Assembly (NCBI GenBank): GCA_030522415.1
Contig: CM060127.1
Location: 9,554,707 to 9,618,706, forward strand
DNA: 64,000 nt
Direction: 5' to 3'
Source of the DNA: Channallabes apus
Lineage: Eukaryota; Chordata; Actinopteri; Siluriformes; Clariidae
This document shows positions 43,516-54,249 of this stretch, one piece after another. Position numbers and translations under genes: made by a program. Within the stretch, counting starts at the first letter, position 1. Each line of letters opens with the position of its first letter. Below the pieces are notes generated by a model that saw nothing but the letters and a program-made list of their open reading frames with translations, made no database searches and had not been told where the DNA came from.

Positions 43516-46257
43516 ATTCCAGTTCTGTGGTCCCATCCAAGGACCTGCCCACTGATTCTGGGGCTGTCCTTGTGTCCATGGTCCAGGAGGTTGTCTGGGG
43601 CCAGGAGGTCCCATATTCCCTCGAGGTGCTTGTGCTGCTCCATATGGCCCCTGAAGTTGGGGTCCATTTTGAGCCCATGACATTTGTGGACAATTTCTTC
43701 TAATGTGTCCTGCTCCTCCACACTGCCAACACTGCATGTCTTGAGTATTTGGGCCCATTTGCCCTGGGGCATTCATTCTGAATGGTTGTCTCCTTGGTTG
43801 CTGTTGGAATGGTCCCCTTTGTCCCCTGCCTCCATAAGGCCTGGGGCCCTGTCCTTGCCATCTCATGGGTGGATTTTGTCCTTGTTGGTTTCCAGGGTGC
43901 ACATACGTTGGAGGGGCATTGACTGCTGCTGGTTGTGGTATTTGCTGCACTGGTCCAGCAGGAGGCGGTGTTGTCGGATTTTCAGGCACCATTACTGCTG
44001 CTTGGACTTGACCTTTAACTTTCTCTTTTTCCTTTCTCTTTGCAGCTGTGAATTCCCCCAGTTGTATTTTGTGTAACTGGGTTGCGATTGACTCAGCAGT
44101 CTCTTTAGCTTCCCTCTTCTTCTTTCGATGTTGGTCCACATAGTGTACAATGTGTGCTTGAAATGTTTCCCATGGTAATGTGTTCAGTCCCACTACCCCT
44201 TCCAGGGCTGTTTGGACTTCCTGAGGCATGCACTTTTTCAGCATCATTCGGAACAGGCTCTTACTGGTATCTGTTTGGTCCCAGGAGCCTCCAGTTTCCT
44301 CTCTCCATTTTGTCTGGAAGTCATTGATGAATTTTACAACATTGTCATCTTCTTTCATTGCTACTGATTCCAGTTTTCCTGGATCCATTTTGGTGGGATA
44401 GGCTTTTCGAAGGGCATCCCATATCCTGTTTCTGAGAGGCCCAAATGCTAGGGTGTCTCCTCTGTTCTGTCCTGTTAATGCGTGCAGGTTAGCTTCATCC
44501 AGTATTTCTGTGGTTTTGACTTTCCCAATTGTTTGTGCTAGAATAGCTTTTACATCTCCCAGTGCTAGGAGGTGTCCAGTGGTTTTTTCTTCAAACTGTG
44601 TTATCCATCTTTGGGCTCCATTGCACAAGTCTGGTAATTGGTTTGCCAGGCCTGTCATATCCATGAATGACCATGGCACATATTGGTACCTACTTCCTTT
44701 AACAGCAAGTGGGAATTGTCTACCTTCATTGTGATCTTCTGGGTCTGGCATGTGTTCATTAAAACTAGTGTATCTTTCATTTTCTTCTTCATCATGCAGC
44801 ATGTGTGGTTCATCACAACTGGTGTATTTTTTATTTCCTCCTTCATCAGGCCAGGACGAAAGGACCTTCCAGCTTGATGGCATCTCTGATGCAGACAACT
44901 TTTTTGCAGCTTTTTTCATTTTCTTTTCTGAGTTTTTTATGCGTCTGTCAATTCGATTTTCTATTTGACTGATTGCTTCATCAAGGGCCTCACTGTCATC
45001 ATCCTCTTCCTGTGTACTGGCATCTTCCCATTTATACCTTCTTCTGTATTGATCATTACATTGTGGTGTGCTTGTCTGTTCTTTTCTTTCTGTTCTCTTT
45101 CTTGCTTCTTTTTCAGATTCAATGATCAGGTGCCCTTTAACTTTTCTTTTCACTGGTTCTTGTCGATCTATCTCGATTACCTCTTCTTCAGTTTCTGCTT
45201 CATCCCTGTCAGACTCATGAAGGGATGTGTATGATTGTTCAGGATATGATTTTATGCTGTTTCCTCTTTGCATGCTCTTTCCTTCCCATCTCTCCCGGGA
45301 CTGCTTCCTTTTGTTGCTTTCCATCATCCTTCTTTTGGACGTGACTTGTTGTTCATTTCTGAGTCCCTGTATTTCTGACAGGAATTTCACATTTTGTTCT
45401 TTCAGTCTTTTCATTTCTCTTCCTCTACCTTGCAGTTCTTTAGTTTCTCTTGACTCATGTGATTCTGTTTTTCTTTCTCTGTTCCATTCCCTTTCGTCGC
45501 CATCACTTTGTCTGTGAGTCATTGATTCTTGTTCTGTTTCTTCAAGTTGTCCATCCATCCACTCAGAGTCACATGACGTCACTTTAATTTGTCCCGTCAC
45601 TCGTCCTTCAAATCCCCATGCTCCTTTGTCTTGTTCCTGCAGCTTCAGTTGTGGGTACATTCCTCCATCCCTCTGTTGCATGTGTTCCTCAGTGTATGGT
45701 GGTGGTCTCTCTAATTCTGAGTTTGCTTGTTCTTTCCTTGCTTTCTGAACTTTTTCTTTCCTGTCTTCACTTTTTTCTGACTTCTGATCCTTTTTCCCTT
45801 CTTCAACTTGTTTCTGTCTTTCCTGTTCCTTTCCTTCATTTTCGAACCATTGTACTATCTCTAATTTTTGTCCTAATTTGACTCTTCCTTTGCTACCCTT
45901 TTCCTTAGTGGTGTGTCTGAGCATTTCTTTTACTTCCTTACAACATTCTTCATTAAAGGTTCCTTCTTTAGGCCATTGCAAATCTCCTGATGTCCTGTCA
46001 TGCCATTTTATCATACACTTTCTGATGTACTTTTCATCTTCTTTATGTTTGGCTATAATTGCATCTACTGGTGTCGCTGGCTTTGGCCACGCACCTTTAC
46101 GGCAGAATAACTTTCCCATCACACACTTCTGTCCTGACTTATAATGTGAATTCTTGTGTTTCTTCTCTCTCTTTTTAACTAAGGTTCTTTTGCTGTGTAC
46201 TTTGTGATCACTGCCGATTTTCAACAACTGTCTTTTCTCTTTATATTTTTTAAACAT
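43513..46257 (-). CDS. gag: Gag polyprotein, unusually long
   Basis: 914 residues from the ATG at 46257. An internal MGKLFCRKG at residue 47 (ATG 46119) fits N-myristoylation and may be the true Gag start; the first 46 residues are very basic. Residues 140-460 are highly charged (Glu/Lys/Arg), with a PPPY late-budding motif at 185-188. The capsid-like region is about 510-720 (YVPWSFMDMTGLANQLP; DFQTKWREETGG). A Pro/Gln/Gly-rich nucleocapsid carries one CCHC knuckle (C843, C846, H851, C856). The start overlaps the preceding ORF's stop as TAATG. Most orthoretroviral Gags are 500-700 residues, so the charged insert is notable. No breaks seen. Confidence 0.93.
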   Translation of the reverse strand: MFKKYKEKRQLLKIGSDHKVHSKRTLVKKREKKHKNSHYKSGQKCVMGKLFCRKGAWPKPATPVDAIIAKHKEDEKYIRKCMIKWHDRTSGDLQWPKEGTFNEECCKEVKEMLRHTTKEKGSKGRVKLGQKLEIVQWFENEGKEQERQKQVEEGKKDQKSEKSEDRKEKVQKARKEQANSELERPPPYTEEHMQQRDGGMYPQLKLQEQDKGAWGFEGRVTGQIKVTSCDSEWMDGQLEETEQESMTHRQSDGDEREWNRERKTESHESRETKELQGRGREMKRLKEQNVKFLSEIQGLRNEQQVTSKRRMMESNKRKQSRERWEGKSMQRGNSIKSYPEQSYTSLHESDRDEAETEEEVIEIDRQEPVKRKVKGHLIIESEKEARKRTERKEQTSTPQCNDQYRRRYKWEDASTQEEDDDSEALDEAISQIENRIDRRIKNSEKKMKKAAKKLSASEMPSSWKVLSSWPDEGGNKKYTSCDEPHMLHDEEENERYTSFNEHMPDPEDHNEGRQFPLAVKGSRYQYVPWSFMDMTGLANQLPDLCNGAQRWITQFEEKTTGHLLALGDVKAILAQTIGKVKTTEILDEANLHALTGQNRGDTLAFGPLRNRIWDALRKAYPTKMDPGKLESVAMKEDDNVVKFINDFQTKWREETGGSWDQTDTSKSLFRMMLKKCMPQEVQTALEGVVGLNTLPWETFQAHIVHYVDQHRKKKREAKETAESIATQLHKIQLGEFTAAKRKEKEKVKGQVQAAVMVPENPTTPPPAGPVQQIPQPAAVNAPPTYVHPGNQQGQNPPMRWQGQGPRPYGGRGQRGPFQQQPRRQPFRMNAPGQMGPNTQDMQCWQCGGAGHIRRNCPQMSWAQNGPQLQGPYGAAQAPRGNMGPPGPRQPPGPWTQGQPQNQWAGPWMGPQNWN

Positions 46258-46607
46258 TAATTTTCCACTGGTGTCAGTATCAGAGGAGTAACGATTTTGT
46301 CAAGGGTCTGAAAGATTATTCTCCCGTCTGGTCCAAAAGGTATTATCATAAATTCGCTATTGTTATCAACCATCCACATACGACTCAGCACTACCGGACC
46401 TGTCTGTGCTCCTGTTAATCTGTATCTTTTTGCTTTTCGGCCTTCTGCGTCTTCTTCTAAATATAATATATCAAAATCTGGGTATGTTTGCAGTAGCGAA
46501 ATGAGCGGAGTTAAACGTGGAGGTCCACCTAATCCTCCAAATTCAAATGTGCTATTTATTACTTTTAAACGAATCTCTTTAGGAACTAATCCAAGGAAAT
46601 GACTCAT
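46257..46607 (-). CDS. Pre-gag ORF 2, unknown function
   Basis: 116 residues. Its ATG overlaps the stop of the previous ORF as ATGA (46607-46604), and its TAA overlaps the gag ATG as TAATG (46259-46255). It has a mixed, folded-looking composition: FGGLGGPPRLTPLISLL, then a Tyr/Asp/Glu-rich stretch and hydrophobic ends (IVTPLILTPVEN). No signal peptide or membrane segment. A small ORF before gag is known in walleye epsilonretroviruses, so the position has precedent, but I see no similarity that would name it. Confidence 0.65.
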   Translation of the reverse strand: MSHFLGLVPKEIRLKVINSTFEFGGLGGPPRLTPLISLLQTYPDFDILYLEEDAEGRKAKRYRLTGAQTGPVVLSRMWMVDNNSEFMIIPFGPDGRIIFQTLDKIVTPLILTPVEN

Positions 46608-46873
46608 ATCTTCATTCTAAAATATGATGTAAGAATTAAAGTGTGTGTGTCACAGTTAAGCTCCAATACGTCAGGTATCAACGAAAGCCTAAGTGTCCAC
46701 TCTCCCTTATCACACTCTTTCACTAAAAGTAGATCCTTTCCTGGATTATTCAACAACCATTTAGTTGTTTCACTCTGATCTGACTCCGAAATTCTAAACT
46801 CCCGTTCACACTTATTTAAACCTTCTTCACTTATCTGCTCGTCCCAGTTAATTGCTCTAACTCCACTTATCAT
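46604..46873 (-). CDS. Pre-gag ORF 1, unknown function
   Basis: 89 residues from an ATG at 46873. Acidic (ISEEGLNKCEREF; KECDKGEWTLRL) with a beta-like C-terminal half. It ends in a 4-base ATGA overlap with the next ORF. It is the first of three chained ORFs about 1.5 kb downstream of the PBS. No homologue recognised; it could be a chance frame, but the tight coupling argues for translation. Confidence 0.55.
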   Translation of the reverse strand: MISGVRAINWDEQISEEGLNKCEREFRISESDQSETTKWLLNNPGKDLLLVKECDKGEWTLRLSLIPDVLELNCDTHTLILTSYFRMKI

Positions 46874-48349
46874 CTGATCTCCTCTATTTGTTGTATTTAG
46901 TATTTTATTTTATACTCAACCTAGGTGCATTTATTATTTTATGCACTATATTTACTGTTATTAGTATTGTGTCGTCGACTACACAAAAACGTAAAGGGTA
47001 CCTTTTATATCTTACTTAAACTTAAGCTTCAATAACTAATCTAAAGAAATTATTATTTAATAATACTACTATGCTGGCACATTCAGCACCCGTACCACTT
47101 TCGTGTCACAGGGGAAGCTTATGTCACAGAGGAAGCTTGTGTCACAGAGGAAGCTTATGTCACAGTGTGTTCACAGTGATGTCCAATAGCACATCACCGC
47201 TTACATCACAGACAAGACCTATGTCACAGTAAGCTCTATGTCTAGCAGCGTGTCACAGTTTATGTCACAGACAAGACCTATGTCACAGTAAGGTCTATGT
47301 CTAGTAACACTAATGCTGTATAAATTATAATCTATTCTTTATATTTTACACAAACACATAAATTCAACAACAGACTTTACACATTAATATAACAAACACA
47401 AACACTTACAAGACACACATACAAGACATACAAACAACACAAGCGCTTTTACAACAATTTCAAAAAATTTGGAGTACTCAGAACAATTTTCAACCATAAA
47501 ACAATTTATCACACAACCTGGGCCCAGAAAACTTCAATACCACCTGTAGGAATTTTCAACCAGCAATCACTTTATGTTCCCTAGCGATACCTCATACACA
47601 TGGGTTCTAGCCCTAGGAAACCTGATTGCAGTACTGCTCCTAGCGATACCTCACACAAGTGGGTTCTAGCCCTAGGACTCGAGATTACAGCACAACCACC
47701 TACAGGACTTTTTCACAATAAATACTTAAAAATCTGAAAACCACTTGAAAAGAACCTGCCCAGTTCCGCGTCTTAGTACCCGCTCACAAATCAGTGAGTT
47801 CTATACTCAGCGTCTTGCTACAGGACTTTTATCACCTGCCACGTCTGGGTAACGAATAAAGTTCCCTATTTAGTGATTTGCAGGAATTTTTACCATCTGG
47901 GTCCAGCCCCACTTGTTGGTGATTCCTCATACACGGGCTCTAGCCCAAACACAGTGGCGTTACCTCAGATATCACACAACTTATAAAATAATAAAGAAAA
48001 TATACAACATAAAATCACACACAAAAAATAAAACAAAATGGAGATCTCCTAATGTTTCGTTACTTCATCCAGTCTTTTATATATCAGCGAAAATGCAGCA
48101 ATTAATTTAAATATATCAATTAATTTGTCAATTCAATTTATCAATTTTGGCAACTTTTAAAATAATTGTGTTCAATATACCCTAGGAGTTACCTCTCCAG
48201 CTGGAAGCACGCACACTAACAGACCATGAACTTCTAATGCAGAAATTTGATCAAACAGGTTTTCTGCTTACCTTTTTTATGCCGGCATAAGTTGATGGTC
48301 TGTCAGCCCGCGAAGTCCCAGGTCCCCGGAGGGGCCCTCCACGAAGGCA
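46874..48349 (-). other. Long proviral leader with tandem repeats
   Basis: About 1.5 kb between PBS and the first ORF. At 47097-47305 the octamer tgtcacag (plus strand) occurs about eight times with variants. At 47580-47618 and 47639-47677 a 39-bp unit (cctagcgatacctca and on) is repeated with a few changes, and part recurs near 47925. It presumably includes packaging and translation-control RNA. Confidence 0.75.
48266..48275 (-). promoter_or_regulatory. Probable major splice donor
   Basis: On the minus strand AAAG|GTAAGC with the junction at 48272/48271, a near-perfect donor about 80 nt after the PBS. A short inverted repeat GGAGGG-G-CCCTCC (48328-48340) between PBS and donor could serve dimerisation. 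Confidence 0.6.
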
Positions 48350-48368
48350 ATCACGTCGGGGGTCACCA
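48350..48368 (-). promoter_or_regulatory. Primer-binding site, tRNA-Trp-like
   Basis: TGGTGACCCCCGACGTGAT on the minus strand, 5 nt after the 5' LTR. It matches the 3' end of tRNA-Trp, the primer of avian sarcoma/leukosis viruses, apart from one extra C in the C run. Confidence 0.75.
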
Positions 48369-48373
48369 AGAAA

Positions 48374-50030
48374 TGTGGTGGATTTTTTATTCTCCCCACA
48401 CCGAAGTTGCCCTAATTTAAAACATTAAACAAATACTGTAACTGTAATAAAAGAAATCAAAGAAAGACTCTGGATTCCGTGTAGATCTAGATGAAGTAAG
48501 GATAAGTTTTATTGCAACAATAAAACAAAGTGAGCCAGTCCTGACAATGCCTAAGATGTGAATCAGAGCATCACCAAGAACAGACTGATCTACTGTGACA
48601 TCGGTGCCTTCTTTTATACAGTTTTACTTGGGGCGGGACGCTCATCTGGCCCCCTCATTTGCTCATTATTTTTTTCTAGTTCCTTATCAAATTTTTCAAC
48701 CAATAAAATTACATTTTCATTATACGTCATATACCTCGTTATCTGACTCCATCTTTTACCAAATTTTGCTTCCAATATAACTTATTTTCCTTTCAAATTA
48801 GTTTCCATTATCTTTTCACTTTTGTTGTTCAACTTAAAAAATATTGGGGTGGCGCTTATGTCTGCTATAAATTCTTGGTGCTTCCGCTTTACTCTACAGT
48901 TTTCAAGAGACAGGCCATGGGTAAGCATCTTCTACATGTTATTTTAATTATTTGTCTAAGTTTGTGATTTTCATTGTATTTACCTATTTTTATCCTCTAT
49001 TTTTATTCTTATAGCTAATCGCGTCTGCACGAATGATCACCACGTCGCTTTGGACGACTCGGACAGCCAGAGCAGTCCGGCTCACAGTCCTACTGACTAT
49101 ACTCCTACTGAACCTGTCATGGACCGGGCCTCGGTGAGTTTTACTGAGGATGAGCCTGAGCCATCTGCTTCGTTATTGCAGTTCCTAGAGGAGACAGGGC
49201 TCACTTTTTCCAAGGATGTTGATCCCAAACCGGGTCCTTCTAAGAGGCCACGTGCGGATAGTCCTTATCCATTTTCTTTTAGGCCTGTACGACCTGAATC
49301 TACAACGCCAGCTCCACTGGTCTTAAGACCTGTTTGTCACGTAAGTGTTGGCACCCAGACCGATGTTAAAGTGTCTGTTGGTACCCAAACAGATTTTCCT
49401 TCTGCACTTGTGCCAAATCCAAATCGCGGCATTTCTGTTTCTATTTCCTTTCACTGATTTTTAAATTAGTGTTGTCTTTCCTCACAGGAGGTTTTGCTAA
49501 TTGACTTCTTATGCATTTTATTTTGCTTCTGATGCTTACCCAGGCCCTGTGTGTTTTTATACTTTTTTTATGTTGGGCTTAATACTTTGTATTGTATAAT
49601 ATTCACTATGTAGATACACATACTATATTGTGTCTATTACTTTATTAAACATATTATTCAGATCACTGTGTGTGTGTGTTTTTGATTATTTAATTTGACA
49701 GGTTGCTTGTGTATCCAATACCTGTTACATCACAGTTAAGTAGCCAATGCCTGTTACATCACAGTTAAGATCACCCCATGTCTGGGGCTATGTCATATCT
49801 GCTGATCTGGTGTCGTTTCTAGGGTTACTATGAGATCTCTAAGATGGCTGCCAGTCTAAGGTTTGTTGGGTACATACTGTATTCTGAACGTCACATGGTG
49901 TCTTTGATACTATGACATCACATTGTCCTTGGCTCAACTCTGCTCACTTCATCTTACATCCATGAGATAAAATTAATAGTTCTGTAATATTACTGCATGC
50001 ACAAATATATGTAATTAAAATATGCTTACA
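48374..50030 (-). repeat. 5' LTR of the provirus
   Basis: 1657 bp, same organisation as the 3' LTR (offset 14765). Sense TATA at 48618-48612, probable RNA start near 48585, AATAAA at 48513-48508. The right edge abuts the aaac duplication and the rest of the SINE. Confidence 0.96.
48917..49457 (+). CDS. Antisense spliced LTR gene, copy in the 5' LTR
   Basis: Second copy of the gene at 34152-34692 with the same start (ATG 48917), intron (48921-49014), exon 2 (49015-49457) and TATA (48866). The only difference seen is a silent C/T at 49176. In this LTR the antisense transcript would run outward into flanking host DNA; from the 3' LTR copy it would run into the provirus, against env. Function unknown. 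Confidence 0.58.
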
Positions 50031-50162
50031 AAACCCACCAAGCACGGGAAGAACATGCAAACTCCATGCACACAGAGACGGGAATCGAGCCTGGCCGGGG
50101 AATCGAACCCAGACCCTGGAGGTGCAAGGCGACAGTGCTAACCACTACACCACCGCGTCGCC
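50031..50162 (-). repeat. SINE, 5' part, beyond the provirus
   Basis: Continues the SINE of 33364-33608: repeats aaac, then cccaccaagcacggg through the head (complement of the A and B boxes) ending gcgtcgcc, followed by the SINE duplication at 50163-50175. Confidence 0.93.
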
Positions 50163-50175
50163 CTTTCTAATTATT

Positions 50176-52771
50176 GTCTTTTTAATAAATTCTTTGGTGT
50201 TATACAGAGATAAATTACATTATGGTTATTGTCTTAAGTTGTTGCTGTTGGTTGTCTTATCGGCTACTCCTGTCAAGGGGTTGCAACAGTGGACCATCCC
50301 ATGCACAAACTTGGCACAGGAGTTACGCTGGATGCTGTTCCTAACGCAACCCTCCTATTTCACCCAGGCTTGGAATGTTTTAAGTAAAAAGTAAAAATGT
50401 TTCCATTACCTATTTTTTTAAAAGCTGATAGTAATGAATCAGTGTATCAAGTTGAATACTTTTGAATTACCTGACACATTTAAAGTTCCATGGGTCTGTA
50501 TATTTAACATATATTTATATTATATTATAGAATAGAATAGAATAGAATAGCACTTTAAATTTCGTTGTACTGTACTTGTTGCAATGACAATAAAGACTAT
50601 TCTATTCTATATTATATTTATATATACAGTATACTGAATATTTTGTTGATTCTGTGGTTCCTTTCATATGTAGCCTGAATTAACTTGTTCATGTTGCAAA
50701 AGATGTTGCTTTAATGTCACTGTTTGGACCAAAGACAAAATAAGAAAACGTGAATATGGCTTGTTTTAGTGAATATGGCTTGTTTTAACATGTTCTCTCC
50801 TGCATGAATAATACAAGTTTTCAAGGTAGTTTGCAATGAAAGCTGACACAGACAAATGTTTGCTGGTTATTTATTTTTGCTAACTATGCACATATGGTTA
50901 TACAGAACCTCAAGGAGTGTAATTCATGTAGTATGAAAACAGATAATACCTTATTTTGCTTAGAACTTGAAAAGATTTATTGTTTTATGAGGAGAATATG
51001 TAAATAAGGACAGAGGAAGTTTAAATAGGAGTCCTAATACTGTTTTCTTAATGCATGGAAGCCGGGTAGATAGATAAATTATCGTTAGCCATACAGATGT
51101 TTTGTTTGTGCCTTTATATGGTCTATGCAGATATTAATTATGAATGAGAACTAAATGTACTGTATGAATATATTTGCTTTATAAAATATGTCAGGAACTA
51201 ATCTTGATTTAAGACTGAACGTTCAGCTCATGTCACCGACAGGGACGCATGTCAAATCCATCGCAGACGTCGCCGAGAGCGTGTATTATGCTAACCAGCC
51301 ATGAGAAGCATACATTTCCAGCTGGCCCTCTTCCATCACGTTCAATGTCGCACCTTGTATTAGGAACTTTACTATTTCAGTTGATTCTGACTTGGTATTC
51401 GGTTATGATGTGACATTGGGTGTTTTAAACAACGTCGGAAAAGAATATGAATATTTCTCTTAGATCTTTAACATGCCATTGTGGTGCTTCATCTTCACCA
51501 CACGCCTAAAGAAGATCTCCAGTTCAAAAAATAAATAGAAAAAAAAAAACAGCAGTATACAGGATACTGTGAGGCCATAAATAAGTCATTGACTATTTTT
51601 TTTCTTTGCCTTTCTTGTAAAATATTTCATGAAGAAGGCTGCAAAGAGCTAGTCAAAGAGCCAGAGTCTGCTGTATGAATTCATCCAAAACAAATCGATA
51701 GTGATATTGAACTTTTGTGAGCTGGAGCAGTTCAGGGTTAAACAGAACGAACGCTGCTTGTGCAATTACTCAAAATACGATGAAATGGTTCCTGGAGTCC
51801 AGCTGTTTGTATTCTCCATATCACTTAATTTCACTGTAATCTGTCAAAAAGCTGAATTGTTTTGACACTAAAAATCGGACAGTGTCATAACCGCTACTCC
51901 TCGGCCTGATTGCCTGTTCTTTCCCCCCGACTCGGTTTACATTGATTTGTACAACGCAGCTTTGATACGGCGGTCCTGATGAGAGAAAAGCAGTCTCCGA
52001 GAGAGCTCGATGTCTCCGAGTCGCACACTGCCAGACCGCCCACAGGGACACACACATGGAGGACAGCTTTGCATGTCTTTCATGCAACGGATCTCTTGTA
52101 AGCCATTATTCCTCCGAATGCAGGCTGTGCATACCTGAAAAGGGATTACAGAACTAAATTAAGGAGCGAAGACGCTTTTAAATTGCAAAGCAGGCTTACT
52201 AATGAAAGATTGAAATGACTTTACACAGGCTGAGCGCTTTGGAGACTTCGCCCAGGTTTCTGTGGCATGAACATTTTTTTGTTTAATATTGTTAAATAAC
52301 TTTGCATGATATGGAATAACTTTTCGTGACAGTCCTTCTAAGGATTATTTTATATATTTATTTGAATATATTCGATGACAGACTGTAGTAACAGTGGTGA
52401 TTCTATTAAATTCTAATATTGAATATTTTACGCTTGCTTCTGGACATCCTGAGCTTGTACTGCACTTGTAGAGAATGCACGTTGCATGTACGTGACGTTA
52501 TACGCCAGACATGTGGTCTATCTCCTGCAACTGAACATGAGCGAATGCATTTTTGTATCTTCGAAAGTTTGTAACTCTCAAATGTTTGTATGTAGGGGTA
52601 TATGTATTACTGTATATGGGTATATATATGGGTGATATATATGGGTGATTCCATAGAATTAGTGCCTGAGAAGATAATATAATAAAATATTAATCCTAAT
52701 TAATAATATGAGGTGACTTCCTAATATTTACACTTTATAAAAAAAATACTTTTTCTCCCTATTTTATCATC
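50176..52771. other. Intergenic DNA with two repeat scraps
   Basis: 50258-50375 (aggggttgcaacagtggacc; cgcaaccctcctatttcacc) reads like an old interspersed fish repeat. 50522-50612 has a (TAGAA)n tract and a LINE-like tail (tgacaataaagactattcta). The remainder shows no gene. A 51821-52087 minus frame has no recognisable domain. Confidence 0.45.
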
Positions 52772-52783
52772 AAAATGTGGGTT

Positions 52784-53154
52784 CATTCATTCATTCATTT
52801 TCTATACCGCTTAATCCTGTGTTCAGGGTCACGGGGGCCCTGGAGCCTATCACAGAAGACTTCGGGCACTAGGTGGGGTACACCTTGGACAGGGTGCCAA
52901 TCCATCGCAGGGCACACACACATACTGTACACACACTCACACACACACTACAGGCAATTTTAGGAACGCCAATTAACCTGCATATATTTGGACTATGGGA
53001 GGAAACCGGAGAACCCGGAGGAAACCCACCAAGCACGGGGAGAACATGCAAACTCCATGCACACAGAGACGGGAATCGAGCCTGGCCGGGGAATCGAACC
53101 CAGACCCTGGAGGTGCAAGGCGACAGTGCTAACCACTACACCACCGCGCCGCCC
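52784..53154 (-). repeat. Full-length SINE with 12-bp duplication
   Basis: Minus-strand copy with the (ATTC)n tail at the left and the head ccgcgccgccc at the right. The duplication aaaatgtgggtt is at 52772-52783 and 53155-53166. Confidence 0.92.
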
Positions 53155-53166
53155 AAAATGTGGGTT

Positions 53167-53689
53167 ATTATACTGAATACAAGGACAAACTCCTAACACT
53201 GGCAAAAAAGAATGTGACAAGATTATTGATTTTGTGCTGACATATTAATCTAATGTTAATATGATGATGCTTGCAGCTATCAGTGCACGACATGACATTA
53301 TCCAATTTACATAATTCATACTTCTTAGCTATAAAAGCACTTTTACAAAGTTTTGGTAAAGTTTAAGTTTTTCACCTTAACAGTGATGAAAACCTGAAAT
53401 TTGACAAAGCCCATATGTGTGCAAACATCATAAAATATTCATAGAAAAATGAGAGAAAAGCTTACCACATGCTGGACCATGCTGTTCTGAAGGCTTGAAT
53501 AATGTCACTTCCTCAAATGATGTCAAAAGTATCAAACCATAGGTTTTATAGAGAGGGGAATCTGGTTGTGTTATGGGGTTAAATGAAACACAAGGACATC
53601 TGTAAAAACCTTAATTCCTCTTAGAATATCTGTCTTTTTCAGGTACAGTAAAATTAATAATACTTAAAAACTGGGCATCATAATTCACT
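53167..53689. other. Intergenic DNA, no gene seen
   Basis: AT-rich, nothing recognised. Confidence 0.4.
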
Positions 53690-53985
53690 CACTCACTCAT
53701 CGTCTATACCACTATCCTGTCATGGAGAGCATGGAGCCTATCCCAAAAGACTTATGGCACGAGGAGGGGTACACCCTGGATGGGGTGCCAATCCATCGCA
53801 TGACACACACACACACACACACCCACACACACACACAAACACACACTAAGGGCAATTTGGGTACACCAATTAAGCTAATCTGCATGTCTTTGGACTATGG
53901 GAGGAAACCAGCGTACCTAAAGGAAACCCACCAAGTACCCATCGAACCCGGACCCTGGGGGTGCAAGGAGACAGTGCTATGACCA
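53690..53985 (-). repeat. Diverged SINE with a CA tract
   Basis: Starts with the ctcactcactcatcgtctat tail of the older subfamily, has gtgccaatccatcgcatgac, a (CA)n at about 53805-53846, and ends near gtgcaaggagacagtgctat. The head is partly deleted. Confidence 0.75.
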
Positions 53986-54249
53986 TGATGGTGACCATGT
54001 CACCTATCATAAGTCAGTTTAACCAAAAAAGTTCAACTTCTTCAACATTTTGTGGGAAAAAAAAATATGTGATTGTCCTGATGGTAGATGAGGACAGGTG
54101 AAATCCTTAATGATTCCAACAAATGTATAAAAAAAAATTTTTTTTTCTTTTGTGAAAACTTGATAAATATTTTTTTATCAATGTCCTAAAAAGTCTTATC
54201 AGGTTTAAATGGCACCAAATCTGCAGAATGACCTGCATAGCAGTAAATT
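53986..54249. other. Intergenic DNA between two old SINEs
   Basis: AT-rich spacer with A- and T-runs; nothing coding. Confidence 0.4.

Larger units (their letters stand above)
33609..50030 (-). mobile_element. Complete endogenous retrovirus, 16.4 kb
   Basis: A minus-strand provirus of 16422 bp flanked by the 4-bp duplication aaac (33605-33608 and 50031-50034) inside a SINE. Gene order: 5' LTR, PBS, splice donor, leader, two small ORFs, gag, UGA, pol, env, 3' ORF, PPT, 3' LTR. The gag-UGA-pol in-frame layout and env with CXXC and CX6CC motifs point to the gamma/epsilon side of retroviruses. Extra ORFs before gag and after env recall the fish epsilonretrovirus plan. The length is far above the usual 8-13 kb. 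All major frames are open. Confidence 0.97.

Noticed and set aside
47097..47305. CRISPR-like array in the proviral leader
   Set aside because: The units are short octamers with irregular spacing inside a vertebrate retrovirus; there are no spacers or cas genes.
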